A stretch of 20,475 nucleotides of DNA, from assembly GCA_045639845.1 (NCBI GenBank), contig JAZUDW010000109.1, positions 1 to 20,475 on the forward strand. The letters run 5' to 3'. The notes under the pieces were generated by a model. The model was not told the origin of the DNA. It worked only from the letters and a program-made list of their open reading frames with translations, and did not search any database. Position numbers and translations under genes: made by a program. This document shows, in pieces, positions 1-8,958 of the stretch (positions are counted from its first letter, which is position 1; the number at the start of each line of letters is the position of its first letter). This DNA comes from Colimorpha sp045639845. GTDB taxonomy: Bacteria > Bacteroidota > Bacteroidia > Bacteroidales > P3.

Positions 1-2
1 CT

Positions 3-467
3 CGTTATATCGCTTTTTGGGATGCCGATCTTGCAACGCCACTCTATGAGATTCTTCATTTCGTAGAGTGGGCCGACGCGGGTTACGATGTAGTGATGGG
101 ACTCCGACTGATGCGTCTCGGTGCCGAAGTGCGTCGAGAGAAGATGCGTCACTATCTGGGCCGCTGCTTTGCCACTTGTGCCTCGATGATGCTTAACTTG
201 CCTGTGTATGATACCCAGTGCGGTGCCAAACTCTTTTGCGAGGAAGTAGTGCACGAGATCTTCCAGGAGCCATTTACTTCCAAGTGGCTCTTCGACGTAG
301 AACTGCTGGTTCGTTATAAGAAACGCTACGGGGTCGAAAGGGCTACCAATAAGATTTACGAATATCCACTCTTCCATTGGATCGATGTGGCTGGTTCTAC
401 GCTTAAGAAACGCGACTTCTTGGTGGCACCGATGGAACTGATGAAGATACACAAACGTTACAAATAA
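3..467 (+). CDS. Glycosyltransferase family 2, DPM1-like (3' part, truncated by window edge)
   Basis: The reading frame is open from the first bases of the window, so the start codon lies upstream; 154 residues are visible. They contain FWDADLATP (residues 5-13), the DxD-type metal and nucleotide-sugar site of family 2 glycosyltransferases, followed by VVMGLR and a YDTQCGAKLF segment typical of the dolichyl-phosphate mannose or glucose synthase branch. By family knowledge these enzymes move a sugar from a nucleotide donor onto a polyprenyl phosphate at the cytoplasmic face of the membrane. No C-terminal membrane helices are seen, so it is the soluble, membrane-associated type. The next gene encodes a GT-C membrane transferase, a class that uses such lipid-linked sugars, so the two probably work in sequence (inference). 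The sugar cannot be told from sequence. Confidence 0.85.
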   Translation, partial: RYIAFWDADLATPLYEILHFVEWADAGYDVVMGLRLMRLGAEVRREKMRHYLGRCFATCASMMLNLPVYDTQCGAKLFCEEVVHEIFQEPFTSKWLFDVELLVRYKKRYGVERATNKIYEYPLFHWIDVAGSTLKKRDFLVAPMELMKIHKRYK

Positions 468-554
468 ATGCTGAAACCGAATGGGGGAGAATCGGTGGTG
501 TGGCTTTATGATGAATCACAGCGGCTCTCCTACACATTTCGATTTCCGAGATAA
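468..554 (+). CDS. Possible 28-residue small ORF between two glycosyltransferases
   Basis: An ATG follows the TAA of the upstream glycosyltransferase without any gap and opens a 28-codon frame ending in TAA six bases before the next gene. The product begins MLKPNGGESVVWLYDESQ and ends in a basic stretch (RFPR). It resembles no family I know. Its position would suit translational coupling, but an ORF of this size is expected by chance and there is no independent ribosome-binding signal. It may equally be a decayed extension of the neighbouring gene or plain spacer. Confidence 0.2.
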   Translation: MLKPNGGESVVWLYDESQRLSYTFRFPR

Positions 555-560
555 GACTTG

Positions 561-2771
561 ATGATGAAGAAATTTTTTTCGGAAAATAAAAATAACCCAT
601 GGTGGTGGGCTTTCCTAGTGCTGGTGGTGGCTCTCTTTTTCGCTATACCTATGATGAGCCGCAGTGCTGGCAATAGTGGCGATGAGATGAAGTTTCAGGT
701 ACCGCAGGGTTATAATGTGCTCAACTACTATAAGTCCGATGGCAGCGATTCGACTTGCATGACGTTTGAAAACTTGAAATACTACGGCTGTTCGTTCGAC
801 GTAGTGATGGCTTGGTGGAACGAAACGTTCCATGTGGACGATATTGCTCGTACACGTCATGCTGCCAACGCATTCTTGGGTTGGGTCACCATACTCTTTA
901 TAGGACTCATTGTGTGGCGTATGGCGGGATGGAGAGCTGCAGTGATGGCACTGCTGCTTATGTTCTTCTCACCTCGATTCCTAGGCCATGCATTCAACAA
1001 TCCCAAGGATATACCTTTTGCTGCAGGCGTGGTGATGGCTATGTACTATATGATGATGCTGTTCCGTCAGGCTCCCAAACCCCAATGGAGCACTATGGCG
1101 ATGCTGGCCTTCTCCTTTGCTTTTGCTTTGAGTATCCGTGTGGGAGCACTCATTCTAGTTGGCTATCTCGGTCTTTGGGGGCTGATGTGGGTGGTGTTCT
1201 ACACGTTGCAAAATCGTCGGACTCTCAAAGGGGGTAATCGCGAAAGTTTCTTCGCGGCTTTAGACTGGGTCAGCACTTTCAAGATGGTGGGCATTGTGCT
1301 ATCCATTTGTGTAGTAGGCTTTTTTGCCGGACTCATCCTGTGGCCATATGCTTGGCAGAGTCCGTTCAAAAACACAATAGAATCATATCACGCTATGTCT
1401 CAGTTCGCTATCAATATCCGTCAGATCTATGAAGGACGTTCCGTGATGTCGAACGAGCTACCTTGGTACTACACTCCAAAATTTATCTTCACAACCATCC
1501 CTGTAGCAGTAATACTGGGGTGGGTGCTGTATGCCTTCACGGGAGCCTTCTCCAAAGAGCGCCGCATGGAGAGCATCATGCTCTATTTCTGCTTCATATT
1601 CCCAGTATTCTGGATCGTATATACCCACGCAAACGTGTATGGCGGTTGGCGTCATAGCCTCTTTGCCTATCCTCCTATGGTGGCTACTGCTGCGTTGGGT
1701 TTTGACGGATTAGTGTCAATGATGGAGCGCAAGAATCTGAAAGTGCTGAAGTATATCACCACGGTTCTTCCTCTCGTAGCTTTGATACCGGCTATACGAC
1801 ACACAGTGATGAATCATCCGTATGAGTATGTATATTTCAACGAACTCTGCGGCGGAACAAAAAAGCAACTCGGTCAGTACGAGATGGACTACTACTATCA
1901 CTCGGTGCGTGGCGGCACGGAATGGATCCTTGAGAACTGTGGCCCCGTAGAGAAAGCAGATGGCGAGAAGACGATCATTGCCTCTTTCTTGGCCGATGAT
2001 GTGAAATATTTCCTCCGCAACGATACATCCCAGTATAAACACCGCTTCATGCGATTCCACGAGCGCAGTAATCAGGATTGGGACTATGCGGTGTTCAACA
2101 TCACGGCAATGGATCCGGAATATCTGCGTAGCAGTAACTTCCCTCCTAAAAACACGATACATACCATCGATGTGGATGGTGTGCCTATCGCCATTGTCCT
2201 GAAACATGAAGACAAGAATGACTACATAGGTGCTTCGTTGCTCAAAGAGGGACGTATAGATAGTGCTTTCTATCATTTCCGCAAGGCGTTGCAATACGAT
2301 CCGAACAACGAGGGCGTATTGCTCAATATGGCCAATGTGTATCTCCAGATGGGCAAAAACGATAGTGTGCTGCTTACGGTGGATCCGATTCTTAAAGCTC
2401 AACCCCACCATGCTCAGGCTTCCACTTATGCTGCCTATGCCCATCTGAACAAGGGCGATGTGAACTCCGCGCTTGCCCTTTGTGACGAACTGCGTAAGTA
2501 TGATTCGAAGAACGAGGCTGGTTACTCGCTACCTCTCAACATTAAGATGCAGCAAGGCGACATGATAGGCGCTGAAGTCTTGGTGAACCAGATGTTGGAC
2601 AACGATGTAGTAAGTGATGCAATGATACAAGCCTATATGAGTATCATGATGAGTCGCGGCATGGATCAGTCGATGGCCTATCGTACAGTATTTGGCTCCA
2701 TTGCCGACAATTACGAGAAGCACGGTCGCAAGGCCGAGGCCGAACAATTCCGCAGCTACTTGAATCGATAA
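561..2771 (+). CDS. GT-C (PMT/ArnT-like) membrane glycosyltransferase with C-terminal TPR region
   Basis: A 736-residue membrane protein. A TTG three bases upstream is possible, but ATG 561 is the natural start. The first helix covers about residues 13-33 and is followed by GDE (D41, E42), the acidic first-loop motif expected of GT-C transferases of the PMT/ArnT type. HAFNNPKDIP (residues 143-152) is typical of this branch. Many further hydrophobic helices extend to about residue 410, then comes a soluble part ending in at least two to three TPR-like units from about residue 553 (for example LLKEGRIDSAFYHFRKAL). Family knowledge predicts sugar transfer from a polyprenyl-phosphate donor to an acceptor on the outer face of the inner membrane. 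The adjacent DPM1-like gene could supply that donor. The acceptor, lipid or protein, is unknown; the TPR part may bind a partner protein. Confidence 0.82.
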   Translation: MMKKFFSENKNNPWWWAFLVLVVALFFAIPMMSRSAGNSGDEMKFQVPQGYNVLNYYKSDGSDSTCMTFENLKYYGCSFDVVMAWWNETFHVDDIARTRHAANAFLGWVTILFIGLIVWRMAGWRAAVMALLLMFFSPRFLGHAFNNPKDIPFAAGVVMAMYYMMMLFRQAPKPQWSTMAMLAFSFAFALSIRVGALILVGYLGLWGLMWVVFYTLQNRRTLKGGNRESFFAALDWVSTFKMVGIVLSICVVGFFAGLILWPYAWQSPFKNTIESYHAMSQFAINIRQIYEGRSVMSNELPWYYTPKFIFTTIPVAVILGWVLYAFTGAFSKERRMESIMLYFCFIFPVFWIVYTHANVYGGWRHSLFAYPPMVATAALGFDGLVSMMERKNLKVLKYITTVLPLVALIPAIRHTVMNHPYEYVYFNELCGGTKKQLGQYEMDYYYHSVRGGTEWILENCGPVEKADGEKTIIASFLADDVKYFLRNDTSQYKHRFMRFHERSNQDWDYAVFNITAMDPEYLRSSNFPPKNTIHTIDVDGVPIAIVLKHEDKNDYIGASLLKEGRIDSAFYHFRKALQYDPNNEGVLLNMANVYLQMGKNDSVLLTVDPILKAQPHHAQASTYAAYAHLNKGDVNSALALCDELRKYDSKNEAGYSLPLNIKMQQGDMIGAEVLVNQMLDNDVVSDAMIQAYMSIMMSRGMDQSMAYRTVFGSIADNYEKHGRKAEAEQFRSYLNR

Positions 2772-2787
2772 TAGATATCTTAATCTC

Positions 2788-3351
2788 ATGAAGAAACTCT
2801 GGATATTTATCGTGAAACTCTTAGGCTGGAAGTTCGACATACCAGAAGGTAACCATCCGGAATGGCATCATGCTGTGTTTATCGAAGCACCTCATACGGC
2901 GACGGCCGACTTTTTTGTGGGGGCTGCGTGGTTGTGGAAGATGAACATCAACGTTCGTTTCCTGATGAAGAAAGAGTACTTCAACCCCGTGTTTGCACCC
3001 TTTCTCCGCTGGGCCGGATGTATTCCTGTGGATAGGGGTAACCCTACCAATGGTATTGTGGAACAGGCTGTGGGCTATTTCAACAACCACTCCGATTTCA
3101 CGCTGTTGGTGACCCCAGAAGGCACACGCCATTGGGTGAAACGCTGGAAACGCGGCTTTTATCAGATAGCAATGCAAGCTCAGGTGCCCATAGTGCTCAC
3201 CTATATCGATTTTAAGACAAAACATATGGGTGTGGGCCCCACATTTTATCCTACTGGAGACTGGGATCACGACATCAAAGAGATTATGGCATTCTATCAA
3301 GATAAGACAGCCAGGCATCCAGAACTGTTCAACAAACAGGCCAACCTATGA
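2788..3351 (+). CDS. PlsC-type 1-acylglycerol-3-phosphate acyltransferase family protein
   Basis: The 187-residue product carries the acyltransferase signature: HTATAD at residues 36-41 is the HX4D catalytic motif, GCIPVDRG at about residues 76-83 matches motif II, and TPEGTR near residues 109-114 matches the EGTR substrate-binding motif III. It is shorter than the classic PlsC enzyme of about 240 residues and belongs to the compact, largely soluble branch common in Bacteroidota. It starts 16 nt after the glycosyltransferase and probably shares its transcript. The acceptor could be lysophosphatidic acid, or a lipid or glycolipid linked to the upstream glycosyltransferases; sequence does not decide. 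The family is clear and the substrate open. Confidence 0.85.
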   Translation: MKKLWIFIVKLLGWKFDIPEGNHPEWHHAVFIEAPHTATADFFVGAAWLWKMNINVRFLMKKEYFNPVFAPFLRWAGCIPVDRGNPTNGIVEQAVGYFNNHSDFTLLVTPEGTRHWVKRWKRGFYQIAMQAQVPIVLTYIDFKTKHMGVGPTFYPTGDWDHDIKEIMAFYQDKTARHPELFNKQANL

Positions 3352-3402
3352 TGGTCTGCTATTACAATGTCAATAAATAATAAAGAATAATACATATATT
3401 AT

Positions 3403-6400
3403 ATGAGTAATGGTGTTAGACGTATCTACGTCGAAAAGAAAGCCGACTATGCCATCAAGGCTAAGGAACTTCACGAAGAGATGGCCAACTACCTTAATAT
3501 CGAAGCCGAGAGTGTACGTGCGCTGATACGCTACGATATCGAGAACATCTCTGAGCCTACCTATCGCAAGGCTCTGGTAACTGTATTCTCCGAACCTCCC
3601 CTCGATACCGTTTACGAAGAGCAGTTCCCTATGGGCGACAATGATTTCTGCTTCTCTGTTGAATATCTGCCTGGACAATTCGACCAACGTGCCGACTCGG
3701 CCGAACAGTGTGTGAAACTGCTCAACGAAGATGAGTCGCCTCTTATCAAATCGGCCACTACCTACATCATCAAAGGCGCCCTCACCGAGGAACAGCGCCA
3801 AGCTATCATCAAGCACTGTGTGAATCCAGTAGATAGCCGTCTCACCAACGAGGAGAAACCTCTCACTCTGGTAGATAAGTTCGACGATCCTGCTGATGTA
3901 GCAATCCTCGATGGCTTTGCTGCAATGGAGCGTGAGGCTTTGAATGAGCTCTACAATTCTTTGGGTCTTGCTATGACCTTCAACGATTTCCTACATATTC
4001 AGAACTACTTTGCTGGCGAAGAACATCGTGATCCTACCATGACCGAGATTCGTGTGCTCGATACCTATTGGAGCGACCACTGCCGTCATACCACCTTCGC
4101 TACCGAGCTGAAAAACATAACCTTCGACGAAGGCCGCTACCGTCTGGTATTGGAGAAAGCATTCCAGCAGTACCTTAGCGATCATAAAGAGCAGTATGTA
4201 GGTCGTGACGACAAGTTTGTATGCTTGATGGATATGGGAACCCTCGCTGCTAAGCGTATTCGCAAAGCCGGTTTGCTCGATGATCAGGAGATCAGCGACG
4301 AGATCAATGCATGCAGCATCGTGGTGCCTGTAGAGATTGATGGCAAGACAGAAGAGTGGCTCGTGAACTTCAAAAACGAGACCCACAACCACCCCACTGA
4401 GATCGAGCCTTTCGGTGGTGCTGCCACCTGCTTGGGTGGTGCCATCCGCGACCCATTGAGCGGTCGCACCTATGTGTATCAAGCTATGCGTGTGACCGGT
4501 GCCGCCGACCCCACCAAGCCTCTCAATGAGACTTTGGCTGGCAAGTTACCTCAGCGCAAAATCGTCACTACAGCTGCCCACGGCTATAGCAGCTACGGCA
4601 ATCAGATCGGACTTGCTACAGGCCTCGTCAACGAAATATACCATCCCAACTATGTAGCCAAACGCATGGAGATCGGTGCTGTAATCGCAGCAGCTCCTCG
4701 CCGTTGTGTGAAACGTCTCAACTCCGACCCCGGCGATATCATCATCCTGTTGGGTGGTCGCACGGGTCGCGACGGCTGTGGTGGTGCAACCGGTTCGTCC
4801 AAAGCCCATACCACAACTTCTCTTACTACCTGTGGAGCTGAGGTGCAGAAAGGCAACGCCCCCACCGAACGCAAGCTGCAGCGTCTGTTCCGTCGAGAAG
4901 AAGTTGCCTCGCTCATCAAGAAATGCAACGACTTCGGTGCGGGCGGTGTAAGTGTAGCTATCGGTGAGTTGGCCGACGGTCTGCTTATCAATCTCGACAA
5001 TGTACCCAAGAAATATGCAGGCCTTGATGGCACCGAGTTGGCCATCAGCGAGTCTCAAGAACGTATGGCTGTAGTGGTTGATCCCAAGGATGTGGATATG
5101 ATGCTCCACTATGCCGAAGAAGAAAACCTCGAAGCCACCGTGGTGGCTACCGTAACCGAAGAACCCCGTATGGTGCTCAACTGGAGAGGCAAAACAATAG
5201 TGAACCTCTCTCGTGCATTCATCAACACCAATGGTGCCCATCAGGAGACCGAGGTGAAGGTGGCACTACCCGACGAGAAGATTGATTATATGCACCAAGT
5301 CAACGCCGGTGCCGACTTCAAGGAGACGGCTCTTCGTACACTTAGCGATCTCAACGTATGCTCGCAGAAAGGCTTGGTAGAGATGTTCGACAGCACCATC
5401 GGTGCAGGTACCGTGGTTATGCCCTTCGGTGGTAAGACTCAGACTACCCCGACTCAGAGCATGATCGCCAAACTGCCTGTGCTGGATGGCAAGACCGATA
5501 CTGTGACCATTATGAGCTACGGCTTCGACCCCTATCTCAGCACATGGAGCCCCTATCATGGTGCGGCTTACGCCGTAGTGAACTCAGTAGCCAAGATTGC
5601 TGCTGCAGGTGGTGAAGCATCCAAAGTACGACTCACCTTCCAGGAATATTTCAAGAAACTGGGCAACGATCCTTATCGTTGGGGTCAGCCCTTTACCGCA
5701 CTGTTAGGAGCCTACAACGCACAGATGGGCATGATGCTGCCTTCTATCGGTGGCAAAGACAGTATGAGCGGTACCTTCAACGATATTGACGTACCTCCTA
5801 CCTTGGTAAGCTTTGCAGTCAATGTTTCGTCGCACAAACATGTGGTGACTCCCGAGTTGAAAGCTGCAGGCCACAAGCTCGTGGAACTCGATATTCTTCG
5901 TGATGGCGACAATATGCCCGTTTATTCCGATGTGATGGCTCAGTATGCAGCATTGCATCAAGCCATCGTAGATGGCAAGATCATGGCCGACTATTGTGTT
6001 GGTTTCGGTGGCATTCTCGAAGCAGTATGCAAGATGGGCTTCGGCAATAAACTGGGTGTATGCCTAGCCGACAGCCTCACCACCGAAGAATTGCTCTACA
6101 AACATTATGGCAACATCGTTCTCGAAGTATCTTCTACCGAGGGCCTTCCATTCCGCTATCGCGAGATCGGTGAAGTTACTGCCGACAATACTTTCAGTCA
6201 TCGTGGCAGCAGCCTCAGTATCGACGAAGCCCTCGAAGCTTGGACCAAGACCCTTGAAGATGTGTTCCCCACCAACTCGCGTCGCAAAGAAACCGTAGTA
6301 GAGACTCCTATTTTCCAAGCCAGCGATATCCATATCTGCAAGAACAAAGTGGCACGTCCCCATGTGTTCATCCCTGTATTCCCTGGCACCAACTGTGAGT

Positions 6401-7152
6401 ATGACTCTATGAAGGCCTTCCAGCGTGCAGGTGCAGAGGTCGAGACCATCGTGTTCCGCAACCTCAATGCCGACCTTATCCGCCAGTCGGTCGATGCCTT
6501 CACCCAGGCCATCAACCGTTCTCAGATCATCATGATTCCCGGTGGATTCTCGGCAGGCGATGAACCCGAAGGATCGGCTAAGTTCATCACTAGTGTGTTC
6601 CGCAATGGTAAGATTAGCGATGCAGTGATGCAGCTGCTCCAGCAGCGCGATGGTTTGATGATAGGTATCTGCAACGGATTCCAAGCCCTCGTCAAACTAG
6701 GTCTCGTGCCCTACGGCGAGATCCGTCCACAGAGCAGCGACGATCCAACCCTTACCTTCAACACCATCGGTCGTCACCAGAGCAAGATAGCCTACACCAA
6801 GGTCGTCTCCAACATGTCGCCCTGGTTGCGTAAGGCCCAGTTGGGTGGCACCTATAGCGTGCCCATCTCTCACGGTGAAGGTCGCTTTGTGGCACCTCAG
6901 GAGTGGCTCGACAAACTATTCCGCAATGGTCAGGTGGCTACCCAGTATGTAAACCTCGACGGTATGACCACTATGAACGAAGACTTCAATATGAACGGCT
7001 CTTATCTCGCCATAGAGGGTATCACTAGTCCCGACGGACGTGTGCTCGGCAAGATGGCACACAGCGAACGTCGCAGCGATGCCACCTATCTCAACATCTA
7101 CGGCGATCAGGACCAGTTGCTCTTCGAAAGTGGTGTTGAGTATTTTAAATAA
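3403..7152 (+). CDS. purL: Phosphoribosylformylglycinamidine synthase (FGAM synthase), single-chain type
   Basis: The 1249-residue enzyme converts FGAR, glutamine and ATP to FGAM in the fourth step of de novo purine synthesis in the cytoplasm. WSDHCRHTTF (about residues 221-230) and NETHNHPTEIEPFGG (from about 324) are the substrate and nucleotide motifs of the first AIRS-like half. IGGKDSMSG (about 781) marks the second half. The C-terminal glutamine amidotransferase begins near 985 (PVFPGTNCEYDS), has its nucleophile in GICNGFQ (Cys1090) and a probable His1220-Glu1222 pair in AHSER. Because the glutaminase is fused, no separate PurQ or PurS is needed. Length matches the large PurL of Bacteroidota. 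The ATG at 3403 lies 51 nt behind the acyltransferase. No promoter was recognised just upstream, and no purine riboswitch was seen. Confidence 0.97.
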   Translation: MSNGVRRIYVEKKADYAIKAKELHEEMANYLNIEAESVRALIRYDIENISEPTYRKALVTVFSEPPLDTVYEEQFPMGDNDFCFSVEYLPGQFDQRADSAEQCVKLLNEDESPLIKSATTYIIKGALTEEQRQAIIKHCVNPVDSRLTNEEKPLTLVDKFDDPADVAILDGFAAMEREALNELYNSLGLAMTFNDFLHIQNYFAGEEHRDPTMTEIRVLDTYWSDHCRHTTFATELKNITFDEGRYRLVLEKAFQQYLSDHKEQYVGRDDKFVCLMDMGTLAAKRIRKAGLLDDQEISDEINACSIVVPVEIDGKTEEWLVNFKNETHNHPTEIEPFGGAATCLGGAIRDPLSGRTYVYQAMRVTGAADPTKPLNETLAGKLPQRKIVTTAAHGYSSYGNQIGLATGLVNEIYHPNYVAKRMEIGAVIAAAPRRCVKRLNSDPGDIIILLGGRTGRDGCGGATGSSKAHTTTSLTTCGAEVQKGNAPTERKLQRLFRREEVASLIKKCNDFGAGGVSVAIGELADGLLINLDNVPKKYAGLDGTELAISESQERMAVVVDPKDVDMMLHYAEEENLEATVVATVTEEPRMVLNWRGKTIVNLSRAFINTNGAHQETEVKVALPDEKIDYMHQVNAGADFKETALRTLSDLNVCSQKGLVEMFDSTIGAGTVVMPFGGKTQTTPTQSMIAKLPVLDGKTDTVTIMSYGFDPYLSTWSPYHGAAYAVVNSVAKIAAAGGEASKVRLTFQEYFKKLGNDPYRWGQPFTALLGAYNAQMGMMLPSIGGKDSMSGTFNDIDVPPTLVSFAVNVSSHKHVVTPELKAAGHKLVELDILRDGDNMPVYSDVMAQYAALHQAIVDGKIMADYCVGFGGILEAVCKMGFGNKLGVCLADSLTTEELLYKHYGNIVLEVSSTEGLPFRYREIGEVTADNTFSHRGSSLSIDEALEAWTKTLEDVFPTNSRRKETVVETPIFQASDIHICKNKVARPHVFIPVFPGTNCEYDSMKAFQRAGAEVETIVFRNLNADLIRQSVDAFTQAINRSQIIMIPGGFSAGDEPEGSAKFITSVFRNGKISDAVMQLLQQRDGLMIGICNGFQALVKLGLVPYGEIRPQSSDDPTLTFNTIGRHQSKIAYTKVVSNMSPWLRKAQLGGTYSVPISHGEGRFVAPQEWLDKLFRNGQVATQYVNLDGMTTMNEDFNMNGSYLAIEGITSPDGRVLGKMAHSERRSDATYLNIYGDQDQLLFESGVEYFK

Positions 7153-7227
7153 TATTGTTGAATCGTTTGTTTGTTTATTTGAAGATGTGCAACAATCAAC
7201 ACACCTGATAAACAAATAAACAACATT

Positions 7228-7314
7228 GTTGAATCGTTGATTTGTTGAATTGAAGAAAATACCGAAGATCTAAACACAAGAGAATTTCTTCAATCGACAA
7301 ATCAACAGTTCAAC
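7228..7314. repeat. Imperfect inverted repeat, arms 27-28 bp, behind purL
   Basis: The left arm 7228-7255 and the right arm 7288-7314 are near reverse complements (shared pieces GTTGATTTGT and ATTGAAG), separated by 32 bases. The arms are built from the same TTGTTGATTTG-like words found in several other gaps of this window. The hairpin lacks a T-run, so it is not a standard terminator. A second, shorter inverted match lies just before it: GTTTATTTG near 7170-7185 against CAAATAAAC at 7213-7221. Confidence 0.6.
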
Positions 7315-7371
7315 ATTACATCGCAATCTCTTTGATCAACAGATCAACAAAACAACGATAAACCCATCTTC

Positions 7372-8277
7372 ATGCTGTTCGAACCTCTCACCCCGGAATC
7401 GCAGACGTCTATTGTGCCTGCTGTGGTGCAAGCACAGCTCAGTAACTGCAACTACTCCATCTCCAACCTGTGTTCGTGGTCCGAAGTGTTCCACACCTGC
7501 TACGCACTCGTTGACGGGTGTGTGGTGATACGCTACAATGGTTTCTTTGGTCTCGGATATGCCCTCATCACCCCTGCAACCAACCCGTCCATACCCTCTA
7601 TCATCGACAGACTCTGCCTCGATGCAGACTCCTTAGGACAGCCCCTGCATATTGTTGGCATCGAAACGGCACTCTGTCAAAGGCTGAAAACTCTTTACGG
7701 CGACAGTATTATTATCGAGGAACGACGCAGCCAAAACGACTATATCTATCTGCGGGAAGACCTCGCACGGCTCGAAGGCAAAAACTATCACGGCAAACGG
7801 AATCATACCAATAAGTTTCGAAGCCTTTTCCCCCACTACCGCTACGAAGATCTGTCCCCTAGGCATTTCTCTCAGTGTATGGATCTTGCCCACCGGTGGG
7901 CCACATCGGCATTAGACTATGATAGCAGCGAGCAAGAGAGCATACACCATGAGCGTATGTCAATGCAATATGTCTTCGATCATTGGCATCAGCTCCACAA
8001 CATAGGCGGATGCATTATGGTAGGGGAGAGGATGGTTGCGTTCACTTATGGAGGATCCATCACCCCTACGCTCTTCGATACTTGTGTAGAGAAAGCCGAT
8101 CTTGAATACCCCGGCGCATATGCTGTCATCAATCAAGAGCTAGCTCTCCATCTGCCACCTCAGTTCACACACATAAACCGCGAAGAAGACATGGGGTTGG
8201 AGGGTCTCCGCAAAGCCAAACTATCCTACCATCCCACCATCCTCTTGCCTTATTATGCGGCCATAATCCAAGATTGA
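7372..8277 (+). CDS. DUF2156 / LPG-synthase C-terminal-like (GNAT-fold) protein
   Basis: The soluble 301-residue protein has the pattern of the DUF2156 family, related to the catalytic domain of aminoacyl-phosphatidylglycerol synthases (MprF): SISNLCSW near residues 29-36, the basic run YHGKRNHTNKFR at 139-150, and NREEDMGLEGLRKAKLSYHP at 269-288. The family has a doubled GNAT-like fold. Well-known members aminoacylate lipids, but this one lacks the membrane flippase domain of MprF, so its substrate is unknown. A HAD-like and a GNAT-like gene follow on the same strand, with a 135-nt gap before the first. The ATG at 7372 is preceded by a repeat-rich spacer and no clear promoter. Family assignment is fairly sure; molecular function is not. 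Confidence 0.75.
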   Translation: MLFEPLTPESQTSIVPAVVQAQLSNCNYSISNLCSWSEVFHTCYALVDGCVVIRYNGFFGLGYALITPATNPSIPSIIDRLCLDADSLGQPLHIVGIETALCQRLKTLYGDSIIIEERRSQNDYIYLREDLARLEGKNYHGKRNHTNKFRSLFPHYRYEDLSPRHFSQCMDLAHRWATSALDYDSSEQESIHHERMSMQYVFDHWHQLHNIGGCIMVGERMVAFTYGGSITPTLFDTCVEKADLEYPGAYAVINQELALHLPPQFTHINREEDMGLEGLRKAKLSYHPTILLPYYAAIIQD

Positions 8278-8412
8278 GGCACATGAATGGTGATACTTTG
8301 GTGAACAGTGATCAGTGAGGTTTAAGCTGACGCATCAAGTGTTTATTTGGTGAGCATTTTCAAATCAACGAATCAACGAATCAACAGCCCCCCTCTCAAT
8401 ACATCGTCGCCC

Positions 8413-8958
8413 ATGATCATATTTCTCGACTTCGATGGTGTGCTCTCTACCGAGCATCATGCTACCCAATGTCTCATGCAAGGAGTGCCTCATAGCGACT
8501 GCTACGGTTTTCTTTTCGATCCCCAAGCAGTGGATTGTCTCCGCACCATCGTCGAGGCCACACAGGCCGATATAGTAGCCATCACCTCGTGGCGCTACAA
8601 GGGCTTGGACTATCTCCGTCGGTGGTGGCACCATCGGCAGATGCCAGGCACCTTGCAGGATATCGTTCCCACCCATGTCACCTACACCGACCTCGCCCTC
8701 CATCATCTGGATCATTTAGATCTGCACCCTTCGTTTGAAAAAGGCACAAGTATAGCCCTTTACCTTGCTTCCAACTATCCGGGCCAGGAACCTCCCTATG
8801 TGATCCTCGACGACCAACCAGTGGCTCATCCCCATCAGCTGTCCCATTTTGTTCGTATTGACGAGTATCGTGGGCTCACGAGATCCGACGTTCAGCGAGC
8901 CATCCATCTGCTGGGCAAAAAGCCATCAACCAATGCCAATACTCAACAACCAGAATAA
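8413..8958 (+). CDS. Small HAD-fold protein (HAD_SAK-like)
   Basis: A 181-residue protein starting MIIFLDFDGV, with the HAD nucleophile motif DxD (D6, D8), motif II serine in ITSWR (S59), a possible motif III lysine (K110) and the acidic pair in VILDD (D133, D134). The SWR followed by a VILDD and a GLT segment (residues 154-156) is the pattern of HAD domains grouped as HAD_SAK (linked elsewhere to RNA-repair polyproteins), here stand-alone. The frame is open upstream to 8347, but those codons run over an AATCAACGAATCAACG repeat of the intergenic type, so ATG 8413 is chosen. A possible weak promoter (TTG 8274-8276, TACTTTG 8294-8300) lies upstream. Its TAA overlaps the ATG of the next gene by one base, implying coupled translation. 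The substrate is unknown. Confidence 0.72.
   Translation: MIIFLDFDGVLSTEHHATQCLMQGVPHSDCYGFLFDPQAVDCLRTIVEATQADIVAITSWRYKGLDYLRRWWHHRQMPGTLQDIVPTHVTYTDLALHHLDHLDLHPSFEKGTSIALYLASNYPGQEPPYVILDDQPVAHPHQLSHFVRIDEYRGLTRSDVQRAIHLLGKKPSTNANTQQPE

Noticed and set aside
1716..2444. 242-codon open frame on the minus strand inside the GT-C gene
   Set aside because: It lies wholly opposite a gene with clear family motifs, and its product has no recognisable domain. The same holds for the long minus-strand frames inside purL (4546-5241, 6064-6684).
8347..8412. N-terminal extension of the HAD protein from a TTG
   Set aside because: The extra 22 codons cover an intergenic AATCAACG repeat; the HAD fold begins exactly at ATG 8413.
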